From assembly GCA_013396525.1 (NCBI GenBank), contig VWYX01000852.1, forward strand, positions 124,001 to 188,000: a DNA stretch of 64,000 nt, read 5' to 3'. The notes beneath the pieces were generated by a model. That model was given only the letters and a program-made list of their open reading frames with translations. It made no database searches and had not been told where the DNA came from. The stretch comes from Chaetorhynchus papuensis (lineage: Eukaryota; Chordata; Aves; Passeriformes; Rhipiduridae). Numbering within the stretch: position 1 is the first letter of the stretch; each line of letters opens with the position of its first letter. A program made the translations under genes and the position numbers. Positions 1 to 10,624 of this stretch are shown here, in pieces.

Positions 1-738
1 TCAGGGACACCCCTTCCCCGGTTCTGAGGTTCTCCTGGGGGGACGTGGGGGCCATGTGGGTGTTGGCAGCTGGATCTGAGCTGGTGGTGGCCCCAGGGCC
101 ACTCACCACCTCCTTCCCGCCGCCAGCCTGCAGCGCGTCAGAAATAAATAATAATAGAGGCGTTGCTTCCCACTGGTGATGACCCTGCCTCCAGAAAGAG
201 GGGTGCTGGAGGCAAGGAGATAGTGGAGGCAAAAGGCTTCAAAGGAATTAATTAAAGATAAAATGTGTTTAAAAGAAAACCCTGGGCAGTGAGGATGGAG
301 CCGCCTCTTTGATCTGCCATGCCAAGGCGTGGGGAGATGCCACAGCTGGGGGACGGAGAGGAGGTGAAGGGGCTGGACAGCATCTCCAGGGCCAGCACCA
401 CCGGTCACCCTTCCTGGGAGGTTCCCAAAGGATCCCTTGTAGGGCTGTGCATCATCTGCAGCTCTCCTGAAGGGTGGAGGATGATGGTGGAGGCAAGGAA
501 GGAGTGTGGCCATCAGCTGAGCTCTCCCTGCGAGGGAGATAGGATACTGCCCGGGATGCGCGGATGGCAAACGTGCCTGTGCACGTCCTCCCACATGCGT
601 CTCAGTGAGCCAGAAACTCTCCCCTGCTGCTCTCCAAGTATTTATTGCTCGGTGATATTTGCTGTAACACCTGAGAAGATAAGTCCCAGTGTCTTTAGCA
701 TAAGCCTTCAGGATCTTCCTTCTTGGTAAGAACATTTT

Positions 739-758
739 GCAGCAGCAGCAGCAGCAGC
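739..758. repeat. (GCA)6 trinucleotide microsatellite
   Basis: There are six uninterrupted GCA units followed by GC, within an AJAP1 intron. The tract is short and probably variable between individuals. Confidence 0.85.
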
Positions 759-929
759 GGGAGGATGTTTTCCTTCTTTCATCAGTCCGGCTCAAAATAC
801 CAGGAAGTTACCAGGAACCTTGGTGGGTTTTTCACTGAAAAGCTGCGTTTTCACCTCAGGATGACTAACACTCCCTGGGCTGGGTTTCAGAGTGATCACT
901 GATTTACCAGGTGGAAAACCAAGGGGTTT

Positions 930-1131
930 TGCTGACCCCAGCTTTGCCAGCAAGGAGGTGTTGGGAAGAGCAGATCCAAGGCGGTTTGTGGTGCGGTGGA
1001 TTGGGCAGCAGAGGGATCAGCTCCCTTTGGGATGGGGTGGATTGGGTGCTGACCCCAGCTTTGCCAGCAAGGAGGTGTTGGGAAGAGCAGATCCAAGGCG
1101 GTTTGTGGTGCGGTGGATTGGGCAGCAGAGG
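930..1131. repeat. Near-tandem duplication, 117-base period, 85-base identical copies
   Basis: Bases 930-1014 and 1047-1131 are identical over 85 bases and are separated by a 32-base spacer. The spacer itself contains a partial echo (GGTGGATTGGG). Perfect identity in intronic DNA suggests a recent duplication or an active minisatellite that may have more copies in other individuals. Confidence 0.9.
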
Positions 1132-2399
1132 AACTGGCTGTGTCTGTAACAAGGCTTTTCAAAAAGGCTTCTGCTGCGTCTCCTCCCCTGTATCAGACCC
1201 TTGTGGCTTTTGTAAATTATTCGCCTTACAAGCTATTAACCAGCAGTAGGTTCATATTACGGCCAAATCTGGCTGATCCCCCCTGGGAAAGGCCGGCGGT
1301 GGCAGCAGGGAGGCCACACCACGCTCCTGATTGAATTGTTCTGTCCGCAAGCAGCTTTATCAGAGGAAGAGGCTTTTGGGGCTCAGATGTGATTTCTGAT
1401 GGCTGGGGAAGCTGTAAAGCCTCTTGAGTCCAGACGGGTTGCCCCAGCTTCTCCACAATGCTCAGGAGGAGGCATTGGCATCCTGGTGCCCAGGGCATGT
1501 GAGAACAGAGGAAGGAGACTCGTGGCAGGGATGAGGATGGGATGCTGTGGAAAGGGAAATCCACACATCACATGTGTGGGAAGGGGCTGGGGTGTCTCTG
1601 GTGCAGTCCTAGCAGGGGGTAGCCATATCAGGCCCATAAGAGTAACTCCAGTTCTCTCTCTTTCAAATGAAATAGAGCTGTTTTCTCCTTTTCTTAATTT
1701 TATGCAGCTTCGAGGCCTTGACGAGGGTCTTCAAAGAGTTGCAGCTCGTAGCTGTTTTTATTGGGAAAATGAAAAATACAGGCTCCCTAACCAGAGCTGT
1801 TGAAATAAAGGCCTTGGGGGATAGAGGTTCTCTTTGTTTTTAATTAAGAGCTTATATCTCCTGTTCGCTGCCATTGCGCGCTCCTGCACTAGCAAGACAT
1901 TAGTCTCGAATGGATTTTCTCATGGAATTAATTCCATTGATGCAGAGCTGTCCGGGAGCTGTTTCAAAAGGTGGCCAGAAAGGCCAAACCTCAGCACTTT
2001 CATCTCAGCAGCAAATATATGGTCTTTAAAATAACAGATAAAAAAAAGCCCTGGCATTGGCTTGCTCTGAGAAGATTGGGGTTTTGCCCAGGATATGGGG
2101 AACCGGGAGCTGAGTTGTGCTGCCTGCTGGGATTCTGTGGCCCCTCTCCCCCCATTGGGAGGATGAGAGGCCCCGGTGAGAGCGGAGTGCACACGGACGG
2201 CACAAGAGTGGAAAAACCCAGAGATATTTCAGCATTTCCGAGGGTTCAGAGAGCGCCTTTGAAGAGCTTTCCCTCCTGGCAGGCGGCACGCGGAATTCTG
2301 CTGCACTAGCAGAAGCGCAGAGGCTTGGACACACTTTCAGTTCCATTAAATACTCCTCCTGTAATTACCCTCCAGTTAAATGGTCACTGCGTCAAATTG

Positions 2400-2600
2400 C
2401 CTGGTAAAAGCCTTGGCAGGGGGAGCCCTCGCCAGGCCCTCACAGGGCTGAGGCGTTCGCAGGTGCCGGGGCCAGGGCCGGGTGTCCCTCCCCGCCCTCC
2501 CACGCCCGCTGCTGCCGTTCCTGCAGCTCCCGATTTCCACGGTTAATAATGTGTAATTACGCGGCCGCCGGGTTCCGTGACCCGCTGGGATCGGAGCTTT
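2400..2600. other. CpG-rich patch in intron
   Basis: About 20 CpG dinucleotides can be counted in roughly 200 bases, including a GCGGCCGCCGG core near 2561-2571. The surrounding intron is much poorer in CpG. No exon or core promoter is recognisable, so it could be an orphan CpG island or an enhancer. Confidence 0.45.
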
Positions 2601-3539
2601 TGCCGTGGAGATGAGCAAACAAAACCCAGGCATGGCAATCCCTGCTCCCAGGGTCTCTCTCTGGGGGCATGGGCTCTCGCAGGGAGTTATGCCTGTGCTG
2701 GGCAGCTTCCCGCGCTGGAGGAGGAGGATTTCGCTTTATGAGCTATTGATTTTATCTTCCATGTCCCCTTCCTCCATCCAACTGGGCTTCTAGGACTGTG
2801 TCTAAAATACTGCTTTACCCTTGGCAGCATCTCTCTCCATCTCACCTCACTCCCTAGGGTGCTTTATGTCCCTTACAGGACATTCCCCTCTCAAAGGGTG
2901 CCCCATCCATTAACCCCATCTCTCGCAGATTGGATATTTGCTTGATCTCGATCCGTATGGCTCTACATTCTTTGAGGGCCTAGAGGAAAGGATTTGATAT
3001 ATTTATAAATTAAGAATAAAGACCTGGTAGCATTTATTGCAGCAGGTATCGCTGTAAGGCTTCCCAGGGAACCATCCCAGGCCACTTGTCAGGTCCCTTC
3101 CCTCTGTCCATCACCACCACTGAGACAAAAATCTCCTGTCCCTTTGAAATCCCCCTGGCTTCTGGTGCAGAATTAATACATGATGTAAAGGAGCTTTGCT
3201 GTGCCGGTACATATGGCAACTTATGTGTGTGATGGAGTCTAAAATTATCCAGCCTTTCTTAAAATCCATGTGTCCTGCTCCAAGGAGCTGCCATCCTTCC
3301 CAGTGCTCAGCCACCTGCAATCTGTTCTGCCTGTGCCTTTCCCATTACGTAAATGCAAGGATTAATTGCATCATTAGGTTCTCCCTCGGCCCTGCTGCCA
3401 CTGCCTGAGCTCCCAGTGTTGCAGAAGGTCTCGTCCCCGACTCCGCTTCTGTTTTCAAAGGAATCGGGCACTGGGCTGGTTTGATTTTATTTTTAGAGTC
3501 TTTCCTTTTATCTTTTTCAGCAGCGTCCCACTGGGAGCT

Positions 3540-3690
3540 GCTCCAAGACTGCCGTGCAGGATGCGGCCGGGCTGGCTGCTGCCGGGGTGGGCGTCACTCC
3601 TGACCTGGCACGCGTGGGCACGAGCTGCCACCGCGCTCCTCGGGCCCGTCGGGACACGCTCCCATCGTCACCACCCTCTGGGAACTCATA
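3540..3690. other. CpG-rich patch in intron
   Basis: The segment has about 14-16 CpG in 150 bases, including ACGCGT and several CCGC/TCGGG blocks. It lies 1 kb upstream of the transmembrane exon. An open frame crosses it but has no recognisable domain. Confidence 0.4.
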
Positions 3691-4010
3691 GCGTGGGGCC
3701 GGAACTCTTTCTCCATGCCTCACCTTCAGGAGGTGGGGTGCCAGTGGGCGGTGGGGAGCCCTGTGGCATTTTCCCTGTGAATTCCCCTGGGAGATGAAAG
3801 CCAGAGGTGGAGCAGCTGAGGAGTGAGTACCGTGGCTCCGGCTCTGGCAGGAATTGGCTGCTGCCCACCCTGCCAGCACAGGGGCCATGAGTGAATCCTT
3901 CCCCACGAGCGGTGGCTGCCCCAGTGCTGCCCAGTGGCCTCCAGGCAACCCCAGCTCCAGCTGAGCCGTGGCCCTGGCACTGACGCCGTCCTTGCCACAG
4001 ATGCAAACAG

Positions 4011-4031
4011 ATATAATATATATATATATAA
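4011..4031. repeat. (AT)n microsatellite
   Basis: This is an alternating AT tract of about 20 bases with one phase slip, within the intron. Confidence 0.85.
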
Positions 4032-4665
4032 AACCACTTATTTTCCTGTCATTCTAAGACTTATTTATTTATTAAAACTAACATCCATCAGGAGCTGCAA
4101 CATCTGTTTGTGAAAAATAGCACATCCTTGGGCTGCAGCCAGGAAAAATCATTTCATTATGAAATTGCAACTGTAAGGCAGCACAAAATCACAAACATAG
4201 TGTACAGCGAGCTGCTTTTGTTTCCAAACTGCTCATTAGGAATGATCCACGAGCCAAAATGATACCCCGTGGAAGGTGAAGAGGGGGAAATGAGCCCACC
4301 CGACCTGCAAAGTGAGCAGCCGTCAGTGCCGTAATTATTATCCCTGGTGAATCCCGCACCCGGTGCAAGGCTGCGCTCGTCTCCCTTTCCGTCCCGGAGG
4401 GGAGACGTCTTCACTTCTCTTCCGTTCTTCGTGCCTAATTCGGGCTGACAAGGAACATACTTGAGAGGATAGGAAATGAGGAGCCTGGCTTACAGATTAT
4501 TTTGTGTAAAGCAGGAGAGAGGATTGCGGCACCGCTGCCGGGGGCTGTGTGTGGCCCCGCATCGGGAAGGGCTGGGAGGGGCTGGTGGGGGGCTGTGTGG
4601 GGAGGGGGACTCTGCCGGGGTCCCCTCAGTCCCCACCCCCACTCTCTTTTTTCTTCTGTCTGCAG

Positions 4666-4753
4666 GTCTGGCAGTTCATCAGATAATCACTATTACCGTG
4701 TCCCTCATCATGGTCATAGCCGCGCTGATAACAACTCTTGTCTTAAAAAATTG
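4666..4753 (+). CDS. AJAP1: AJAP1 transmembrane exon
   Basis: This 88-base exon lies between a strong acceptor (TTTTTTCTTCTGTCTGCAG) and a GTAAGG donor. It completes a Gly codon and encodes LAVHQ, then a hydrophobic helix (IITITVSLIMVIAALITTLVL), then KN and the first two bases of a Cys codon. The helix is the single membrane span of this type I protein. The Lys-Asn after it marks the cytoplasmic side by the positive-inside rule. I recognise the peptide as AJAP1; it is nearly invariant across vertebrates as I remember it. The open frame extends upstream through the acceptor, but that part is intron and has no similarity to the family. Confidence 0.95.
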
Positions 4754-6119
4754 GTAAGGTCCCTCCTGCTCTGCTTGGTTTGGGGGGTGGTGTGGGATGG
4801 GGACAGGGTGGGGATGGAGGTGCCCATCCAGCTGCAGGCGCCAAAGCCCGTGGCACCTGCCAGGATAGTTTTGGAAAGGCATTGCAGGAGAAAATGGGGG
4901 GTTTACACTGAAACCTCCAAAGGAGGTTGGCTCATGAGGGTTTGGCTGTGCCCCCGCAGCTTCCCCACCTCACACCACCTGGCCTGTGGCTTTGGGGACC
5001 AGCACATGCCCGGGGCTGGGCAGACAGGTCTCACATGGGACACGTGTGCATCGCCGCTCCGGGGCTGAGTGCCTCAGCACGATGCCGCCCGCAGGGGTCA
5101 GAGCCATGTGTTGGGCCACAGCGGGTGTTCCCAGCATCTGCCCAGTGCCGGCAGCAGCTCCTCTGCCACCTTCCCTGAGGAGCCCTGATGCTGCTCCTAA
5201 AATCCCCAGCCTGGCTTGGCAAGAACCAGCTGCATCTCCTGCCCTTCCCTGGGATCCCAGGGGCTGAAGGGCACCTTTGACACCCCTCAGGTGCCATGGT
5301 TTGAAGCATGCCCCAACCCCCAGGGTGCTGCTGTGCTCCTCCAGCTTCATTTGCTCCCATTTATTCTCTCAGCGTGGCTGGGCGTATGGCAAAATAGGTT
5401 AGCTTTCGCTCCAGGCACTCCTCACTTTACCTATTTTCCCAGGGAAACTGGCCTACTTTGAGGTCAGCGTTGCTGGCGTAGCGACATGGCTGCAGCACGG
5501 GGTGGGGGAGAGCGGCCTCATGGCCCTGCCAGTGGCTCTCCCCTCTGGCCTGGCCGAGGTCTGCGTGGGTGCTGCAGCAAATCGATTCCTGCAGCCAGGA
5601 GGAAATTACATCGGATTGACGAGGAGCCTGCTGGCTGACTGGGATGAGGGAAGAAGCCCTTTGCGGGGCTGTGGAGGCATCTTCATCTTGGCAAAGCCCT
5701 AATGCGGCGCAGCAGCCGACCGAAAGCGCTGAGGTTCCAGGCCCCACAGCTGAACTTGCTTTGGGGAACAGCCAGTGATGCTCTCTCCTGTATCTCAAGT
5801 GGGATTTAATCCACTAAACTTCCCTGGTTGCCACAGTGTTTCAGTGAAGGAGCAGGGAAAATAGTTTATAAAACACTTGTGGGATTTGTCTCCAGTCGCA
5901 GCAGTAAGCGGTACGAGTCATTGATCCAGCTGACCACGGCTTGGCAGAACAGCTCACTAACTGCTGCTGAAGCCGAAAAGGGGAAAAAATAAATCCAGCG
6001 ATCAGTGTAGAATAGAAATGCTTTACAGTAAGTGAAATTGAGAACTCACCAGAGAAAATCCCTGGCAGGGGAGTGTGGGCAGCACCCAGGTGTGTCCCAG
6101 GTGAAGAACCAGTACCTGG

Positions 6120-6600
6120 GAGTTTGCTCAGCTCTGACCAAACTGCCTCTGCTTGTTGGGTGACCCCGGGCCGCGTGCGGGTTCTCCATGGCCAGGCTGA
6201 CCCACATCGCACGCTCCGGCCCCGTCCCCAGCAGGGACGCAGTCGCCGTCCCCGTCCTTTGGCTGGCGCTTGTCGCCCTCGGGCAGGACGGGTGAGCGAT
6301 GGCTGCATGCCAAGCCAGCGTCCTCCTTGTCACTGCTGCTCCTGCACACGTGCCATGGGGAGACAGCGGTAGGTTTAGGGCTGTCTCTTTCGGTTGCATC
6401 AACCGGAGCGGAGCCGGCAGAGCCCTGCTGCTGGCAGATGCTGCCGTCCCGGCCAGCGCCGCTCTCGGCACAGCCCCGCGCTCCTGTCCCCACGGGCGCC
6501 CCTCCGCAGACAGTGCCAGCATCTCCAGCTCCCACCGCCCTCGGAGCTGCCACCTCCCAAAACTCCGGCATTCTGCGAGGCGCTGTCAATCCCATCTGGA
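6120..6600. other. CpG-rich patch in intron (possible CpG island)
   Basis: CpG counts reach 5-8 per 60 bases, for example at 6181-6300 and 6421-6500, well above neighbouring intron. Long frames occur on both strands here, but this is expected of GC-rich DNA with few stop codons. It could be an internal regulatory CpG island. No TATA box or known exon is evident. Confidence 0.45.
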
Positions 6601-7217
6601 AAAAGTGGCATCTTAATTAAATCAGTGTCTAGACCCTGAAATAGGACCGGGCTGATTGAGGACAACTCCTGCGAGCTGGGGTTCTCCTCGTCTCTGACGT
6701 ACTGAGCCAGAAGTGTTGTGCAGCCACGAGATCCTGATGAAGCCTCCAGAGCTGGAGGAGCCCCCGGAGAGCAGGGCTGCCCTGCCAGCCGTCCCTCTGC
6801 TGTGTCACACCAGGTCCTGAGCTCATTTATCCTGAGAAGTTCCAACCTGTTGGTGCCTCCCAAATGGAAAGGGTTTCACTTCATTGTTCTCACCTACATA
6901 TTTTCACTTAAGAAAAGGCTTTTGCTTCCTGCAGGTACAAATGTGTGACTCATTAAGTAATTCCTCTGATGGGAAAAAGCTTGTGTCTAAAATATAAATT
7001 CGATTCTTAAAAAAAAGCACCGAGCCAAATGACTGCTTGTGGCTGATCTTTCCAATTCTGAATTGGAACTGGAATTTCTGAATTCTAATCTAGTATTGAG
7101 CAATCTGTAGTGACTGGTCAATCGGGTGAGCTCCCTTGCCAAGTTTCAGGGATATGCTGTGCATCCTGCTCCTTCTGCTTTGGCCTTTCAGGCCATAAAA
7201 TCATTATAAAAACGATG

Positions 7218-7525
7218 GAGAGCAACTTTTTGCACAGGCAGACAGTGGGATGGGACAAGGGGGATGGTTTTCAACTAAAAGAGGGAAGACTTAGGTTAGA
7301 TCTTAGGGGAAATTTCTTCCCTGTGAGGATGGTGAGACCCTGGCACAGGTTGCCCAGAGAAGCTGTTGCTGCTTCATCCCTGGAAGTGTCCAAGGCCAGG
7401 TTGGAAGGGACTTGGAGCTACCTGGGATAGTGGAAGGCGTCCCTGCCTGTGGCAAGGGGATGAAACTGGATGGTTTTTAAGGTCCCTTCCAACCCAGGCT
7501 ATCCCATGACCGTCTGATTCTCTCT
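7218..7525 (+). mobile_element. CR1 LINE 3' fragment, + orientation
   Basis: The segment has the diagnostic order of the avian CR1 3' end: TTTTGCACAGGCAGACAGTGGGATGGGACAAGGG-like start, AACTAAAAGAGGGAAGA, GGTTGCCCAGAGAAGCTG, ATCCCTGGAAGTGTCCAAGG, GTGTCCCTGCC-like block, AAGGTCCCTTCCAACCCA, and a degenerate octamer tail (TCTGATTCTCT). This is a 5'-truncated, non-coding remnant of a non-LTR retrotransposon. Its tail lies immediately upstream of the splice acceptor at 7537. Subfamily assignment would need a repeat library. Confidence 0.93.
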
Positions 7526-7537
7526 CCCCCTGCCCAG
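7514..7537 (+). promoter_or_regulatory. AJAP1: Splice acceptor region with candidate branch point in CR1 tail
   Basis: CTGAT at 7514-7518 fits the yUnAy branch-point pattern, with A7517 about 20 bases upstream of the AG at 7536-7537. A short pyrimidine run, TTCTCTCTCCCCC, follows it. The branch point and probably part of the pyrimidine tract fall within or next to CR1-derived sequence. Branch-point assignment is an inference from spacing and consensus. Confidence 0.55.
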
Positions 7538-7780
7538 CTGCGCGCAGAGCGGGCGCCCGCGGCGCAACAGCCACCAGCGCAAGCTGGACCAGCAGGAGGA
7601 GAGCTGCCAGAACCTGACTGACTTCGCCCCCGCCCGCGTGCCCAGCGCCCTCGACATCTTCACCGCCTACAACGAGACGCTGCAGTGCTCCCACGAGTGC
7701 GTCCGGACCCCCGTGCCCGTCTACGCAGAGGACACGTTGCACTCGCCCGGGGATTATAAAACGACCTTCAATGGAAACAG
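7538..7780 (+). CDS. AJAP1: AJAP1 cytoplasmic-tail exon
   Basis: The 243-base exon starts by completing the split Cys codon and ends AG before a GTGAGG donor. It encodes CAQSG, a basic stretch (RPRRNSHQRK), the acidic QQEESCQNLTDF segment, a LDIFTAYNETLQCSHECV core and a tail ending in DYKTTFNGNR. This matches the cytoplasmic domain of AJAP1. The Cys-Cys pair directly after the membrane helix is a candidate palmitoylation site by position. Third codon positions are strongly G/C. Some basic-region and VYAEDTLHSPGD residues differ from the human form I remember, as expected across birds and mammals. Confidence 0.96.
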
Positions 7781-8943
7781 GTGAGGTGGGCGCCGTGGTT
7801 TCCCGCTGGGTTGGGGAGCGCCATCCCGCTGTGGTGATGGGGCCCCAGTGCTCAGGGGTGATGTTCTGGGAGCATGTGGCAGAGCCACCTTCCTCTCGGG
7901 TGCTCACCCACTCCTAGTTCAGTGTGGGACTGGCCCCTGACCCCTGGTCCTGGCGGTGAGGCTGGGTGGGTGCCTCAGCAGCCCCCTGGCCCTGCAGGGC
8001 TGGGCGAGCTCAGCACCACACGGTGTTCAGTTCCCAGCTACTGCTGCTGCTGCTGCCAGCACATAAAATGCCACTGGATCCATTTTTCCAGCGCCTGTGC
8101 TGTCTCCTCAGTGGCACCGGCAAAGCTGCCGGGCTGCAAACGAGCGGGTGATTAATGGAGGAGCAGGCGGCGAGAGCCAAATGAACCGTTTGGCTGCTGT
8201 GAAATAACGGCGGAGCGTTAACGAGGAGCCTCGCTGGCAGCCAAGGGATGTGGCCATGCTCTGCCAGCCCCTTGCCTGCCCAGAGGGAGGGGGATGGGGA
8301 GCGGGATGGGGAGCGATGGGGTTGGGAGCGATGTTTCCCACACCACAGGCTGGCTCCAGAGCCCTTTCGCTGGGTCCTGGTGTGGTTTCACCATATGGTA
8401 AATGTGTGTCCCCATCAAAGGTGGAGGGGAAGCCAGGCACAGAGTTTTGAGGGAGAAAATGAGCAGCTGATGCTTCAGGCAGCCTCAAGGAACCACGGCA
8501 TGTGTGGCAGCCACAGCCCATGTCTGCCTGCCCCAAGTACAGGCCTGGAGCCAACACCTTCATTGATGCCTCTTCAATCAGCATCTCTTGCGTATGTTCA
8601 GGGTTCTTCTCGTCTGCATTTTCCAGGGTTTCCTCAGACCTTGGAAGGTGGAGAACTGGCAGGGATTGTCACACCGTTTTGTTGGGTACCCACAAGCCTT
8701 GGTTTGATGCGAACCCCAGCCAGGTGACAGAGGGTGCCTGTGTTCTGGCTGGCAGGGATTATGGCTTTTCTGGGACCCTCTATCCCAGAGCACTTCCAGG
8801 CAGCCTGGGCCCACTCAAAGCATCCACTCTAGAGAGATGTAATTTTTTCCCCCTAAGAAGCTGATTGTGCAGCAGGCCACCCCGGCTTGCACCGTGTGTG
8901 TTACGTACCAGCGTGTACAAGCCCCTCTTTCTGCTCACTGCAG
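7781..8943 (+). other. AJAP1: AJAP1 intron between tail exon and last coding exon
   Basis: The intron is 1.16 kb, with a GTGAGG donor and a TTTCTGCTCACTGCAG acceptor. It contains a (CTG)5 tract at 8041-8056. I see no extra exon or identifiable mobile element. Confidence 0.85.
8041..8056. repeat. (CTG)5 microsatellite
   Basis: Five CTG units followed by C lie within an AJAP1 intron. Confidence 0.8.
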
Positions 8944-9016
8944 ACCCTCTTCTTCTGACCGGCATCTTATTCCCGTGGCCTTTGTGTCTGAGAAATGGTT
9001 TGAAATCTCCTGCTGA
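8944..9016 (+). CDS. AJAP1: AJAP1 last coding exon (C-terminus and stop)
   Basis: The first base completes an Arg codon (AG|A). Twenty-three codons follow (PSSSDRHLIPV, AFVSEKWFEISC), then TGA at 9014-9016. This is the canonical AJAP1 C-terminus. The frame is short, which explains why simple ORF calling misses it. It shares its acceptor phase with the exon at 13721, so skipping this exon would still give an in-frame but different C-terminus. The last residues ISC do not match a class I PDZ-binding motif. Confidence 0.96.
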
Positions 9017-9074
9017 CTGGCCGAAGCCTGTTTGACTTCTGGGGGCAGGGCAGACGCCAGCGGGCTGTTTCCTG
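9017..9074 (+). other. AJAP1: AJAP1 3'UTR, first segment, ending at a splice donor
   Basis: After the stop, 58 bases lead to a strong donor, CTG|GTACGT, at 9075. No polyadenylation signal is found soon afterwards. The transcript therefore probably splices to the acceptor at 13720. The exact 3' boundary is inferred from the donor consensus. Confidence 0.65.
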
Positions 9075-9551
9075 GTACGTACCGCGCTCCCCGCATCCAT
9101 CCCGCATCCATCCTGTGCCCCCGCTGTGCCCATCGTACCCTGCCTGGTGCCATCCTCCCGTCTGCACTTCCGTCAGTGTGACTGGACATATTTCCTGCCG
9201 TGGATGGGGCACTGGGAGCCAAATGGCTTTTCCAGGGAGGTTAATTGCAGACAGGCCCACACTAACAGGCAGGGACTGGGATGGGCATGGACTCAAAAGC
9301 AAAGGGTCCCTGGGGAAGCCTTGAACTTCAGCCTGATCCCATGGTTCCAGCCCACCTCTAAAACCTCGACAAGCTACAGTTATTTCCGTGCTGGGAAATG
9401 GCCTGATCTGTAATTAACCTCTGGTGGCATGATGGACAGCCCGCCTTGTCCTAGCGCCACATGTCCGGCATGCACGCTCCATCAGTATCTGAAAGCTCAT
9501 TTGGTGATGTTTGCTGTCATGAACACTTCCATGCTCACTGCAAGGATGCTG

Positions 9552-9600
9552 GGGTCCTCCTCCTCCCCCTCCCTTTCCTCCTCCTCCTTCTCCTGCTGCT
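9552..9600. repeat. Imperfect (TCC)n pyrimidine tract
   Basis: A run of TCC/CTC units with few interruptions, about 49 bases, lies within the intron. Confidence 0.75.
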
Positions 9601-10624
9601 CTGCAAAGCCAACCCTTCGAGCACAGTCCCCAGCAGGCGGGTCACACCTGGGGTGTTGCTGTGACTGAAGGAGTGCAGTGATGATGTTCTGGTTGCAAGA
9701 GTACAATCTCTGGGGATTTTCTTCTCTTTTGTTGAGTTGGCCTGAGCTGTTTCCACCTCCTTGTGTTGCTTTTGAAGGTGGCACAGCTGATAGCAGTGGC
9801 AGGAAAAGCCATTAGGGGTCTGTGTGTGCCAGCTCGCCCTGGGCAGCGGTGCCCGCTCAAGCCACGTGCTCAGGTGAATTAATTGCTCTGTCTCAAGTCC
9901 CTGCTGTAATGAATCATATATTCAGTGTAAATGAAATTTCCAGCCTTCCCTGGCTGCAGCTCACTCGGAATAGCCTGTTTAACATTATGCACAGCTATTG
10001 AACACAGAAATATAATTAGATTAGAATGGAAGGGAATAAAAAGTTAATGGTCTCGGCCGTGCCGAGGCTGGCGGTGTCTGGACAGGGCAGGTGAGGTGCG
10101 TGCCAGTGCAGTGGGGCAGAGAGCAGGGCTTTGTCTGGCATGGCCCCACTGCCTCCCAGAGCCTCTTCTGGCTGAAGCTTCTCTGGTGAAGGTGAAAGTT
10201 TCTCACTCCCCATCCACTGACGTGCTCATGTTTTTTCTCTGACTCTTTTGTTGTGGCCACTGTCTCAGGGGACAGAGGGCGAAGGAACCCAGGCAGGAGC
10301 TGGTGCCAGGAGTGAGGGCAGCAGGAGAAACGAGCAGTGCAGTTCTGCAGGGAACACCAGCCTCAGCAATAACCCACTGGGCCTTTTCCACCCTCAGTTT
10401 TGTAGTTTGGGCTGTCTTTCTATTGACTTAAAGTTAATTTTAAAAAAAGATATAACACATAAAGCAAGCCAGCTACACTCAATGCCATCTACAGCCCTCC
10501 ATGCCTCAGGTAGAGAGAAGGAAGGAGCAGCTCAAAGCACTGTAGGAATCCTGTGTGGATCCCACTGCTCCTGCCCCAGGTCCTGTGAAACCCCAGGCCA
10601 AAGACTGTGCCCTGGTCACCTCCA

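Larger units (their letters stand above)
1..4665 (+). other. AJAP1: AJAP1 intron upstream of the transmembrane exon (partial)
   Basis: No open frame here joins in phase to the exon at 4666, which needs a preceding exon ending in a single base of a Gly codon. The ectodomain exon must therefore lie further 5'. The stretch contains a (GCA)6 tract, an 85-base near-tandem duplication, two CpG-rich patches and a short (AT)n tract. It ends in a strong polypyrimidine run and TGCAG acceptor at 4661-4665. The many short open frames on both strands have no recognisable domain and are taken as chance. Confidence 0.8.
4754..7537 (+). other. AJAP1: AJAP1 intron between transmembrane and cytoplasmic-tail exons
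   Basis: The intron is 2.8 kb with a GTAAGG donor and a CCCCCTGCCCAG acceptor. It contains a CpG-rich patch at about 6120-6600 and a CR1 3' end at about 7218-7525 that runs to within roughly 12 bases of the downstream exon. I find no additional exon in it. Confidence 0.85.

Noticed and set aside
4476..4665. 5' extension of the transmembrane exon's open frame
   Set aside because: It is separated by a strong polypyrimidine tract and CAG acceptor, and its residues do not resemble the AJAP1 ectodomain.
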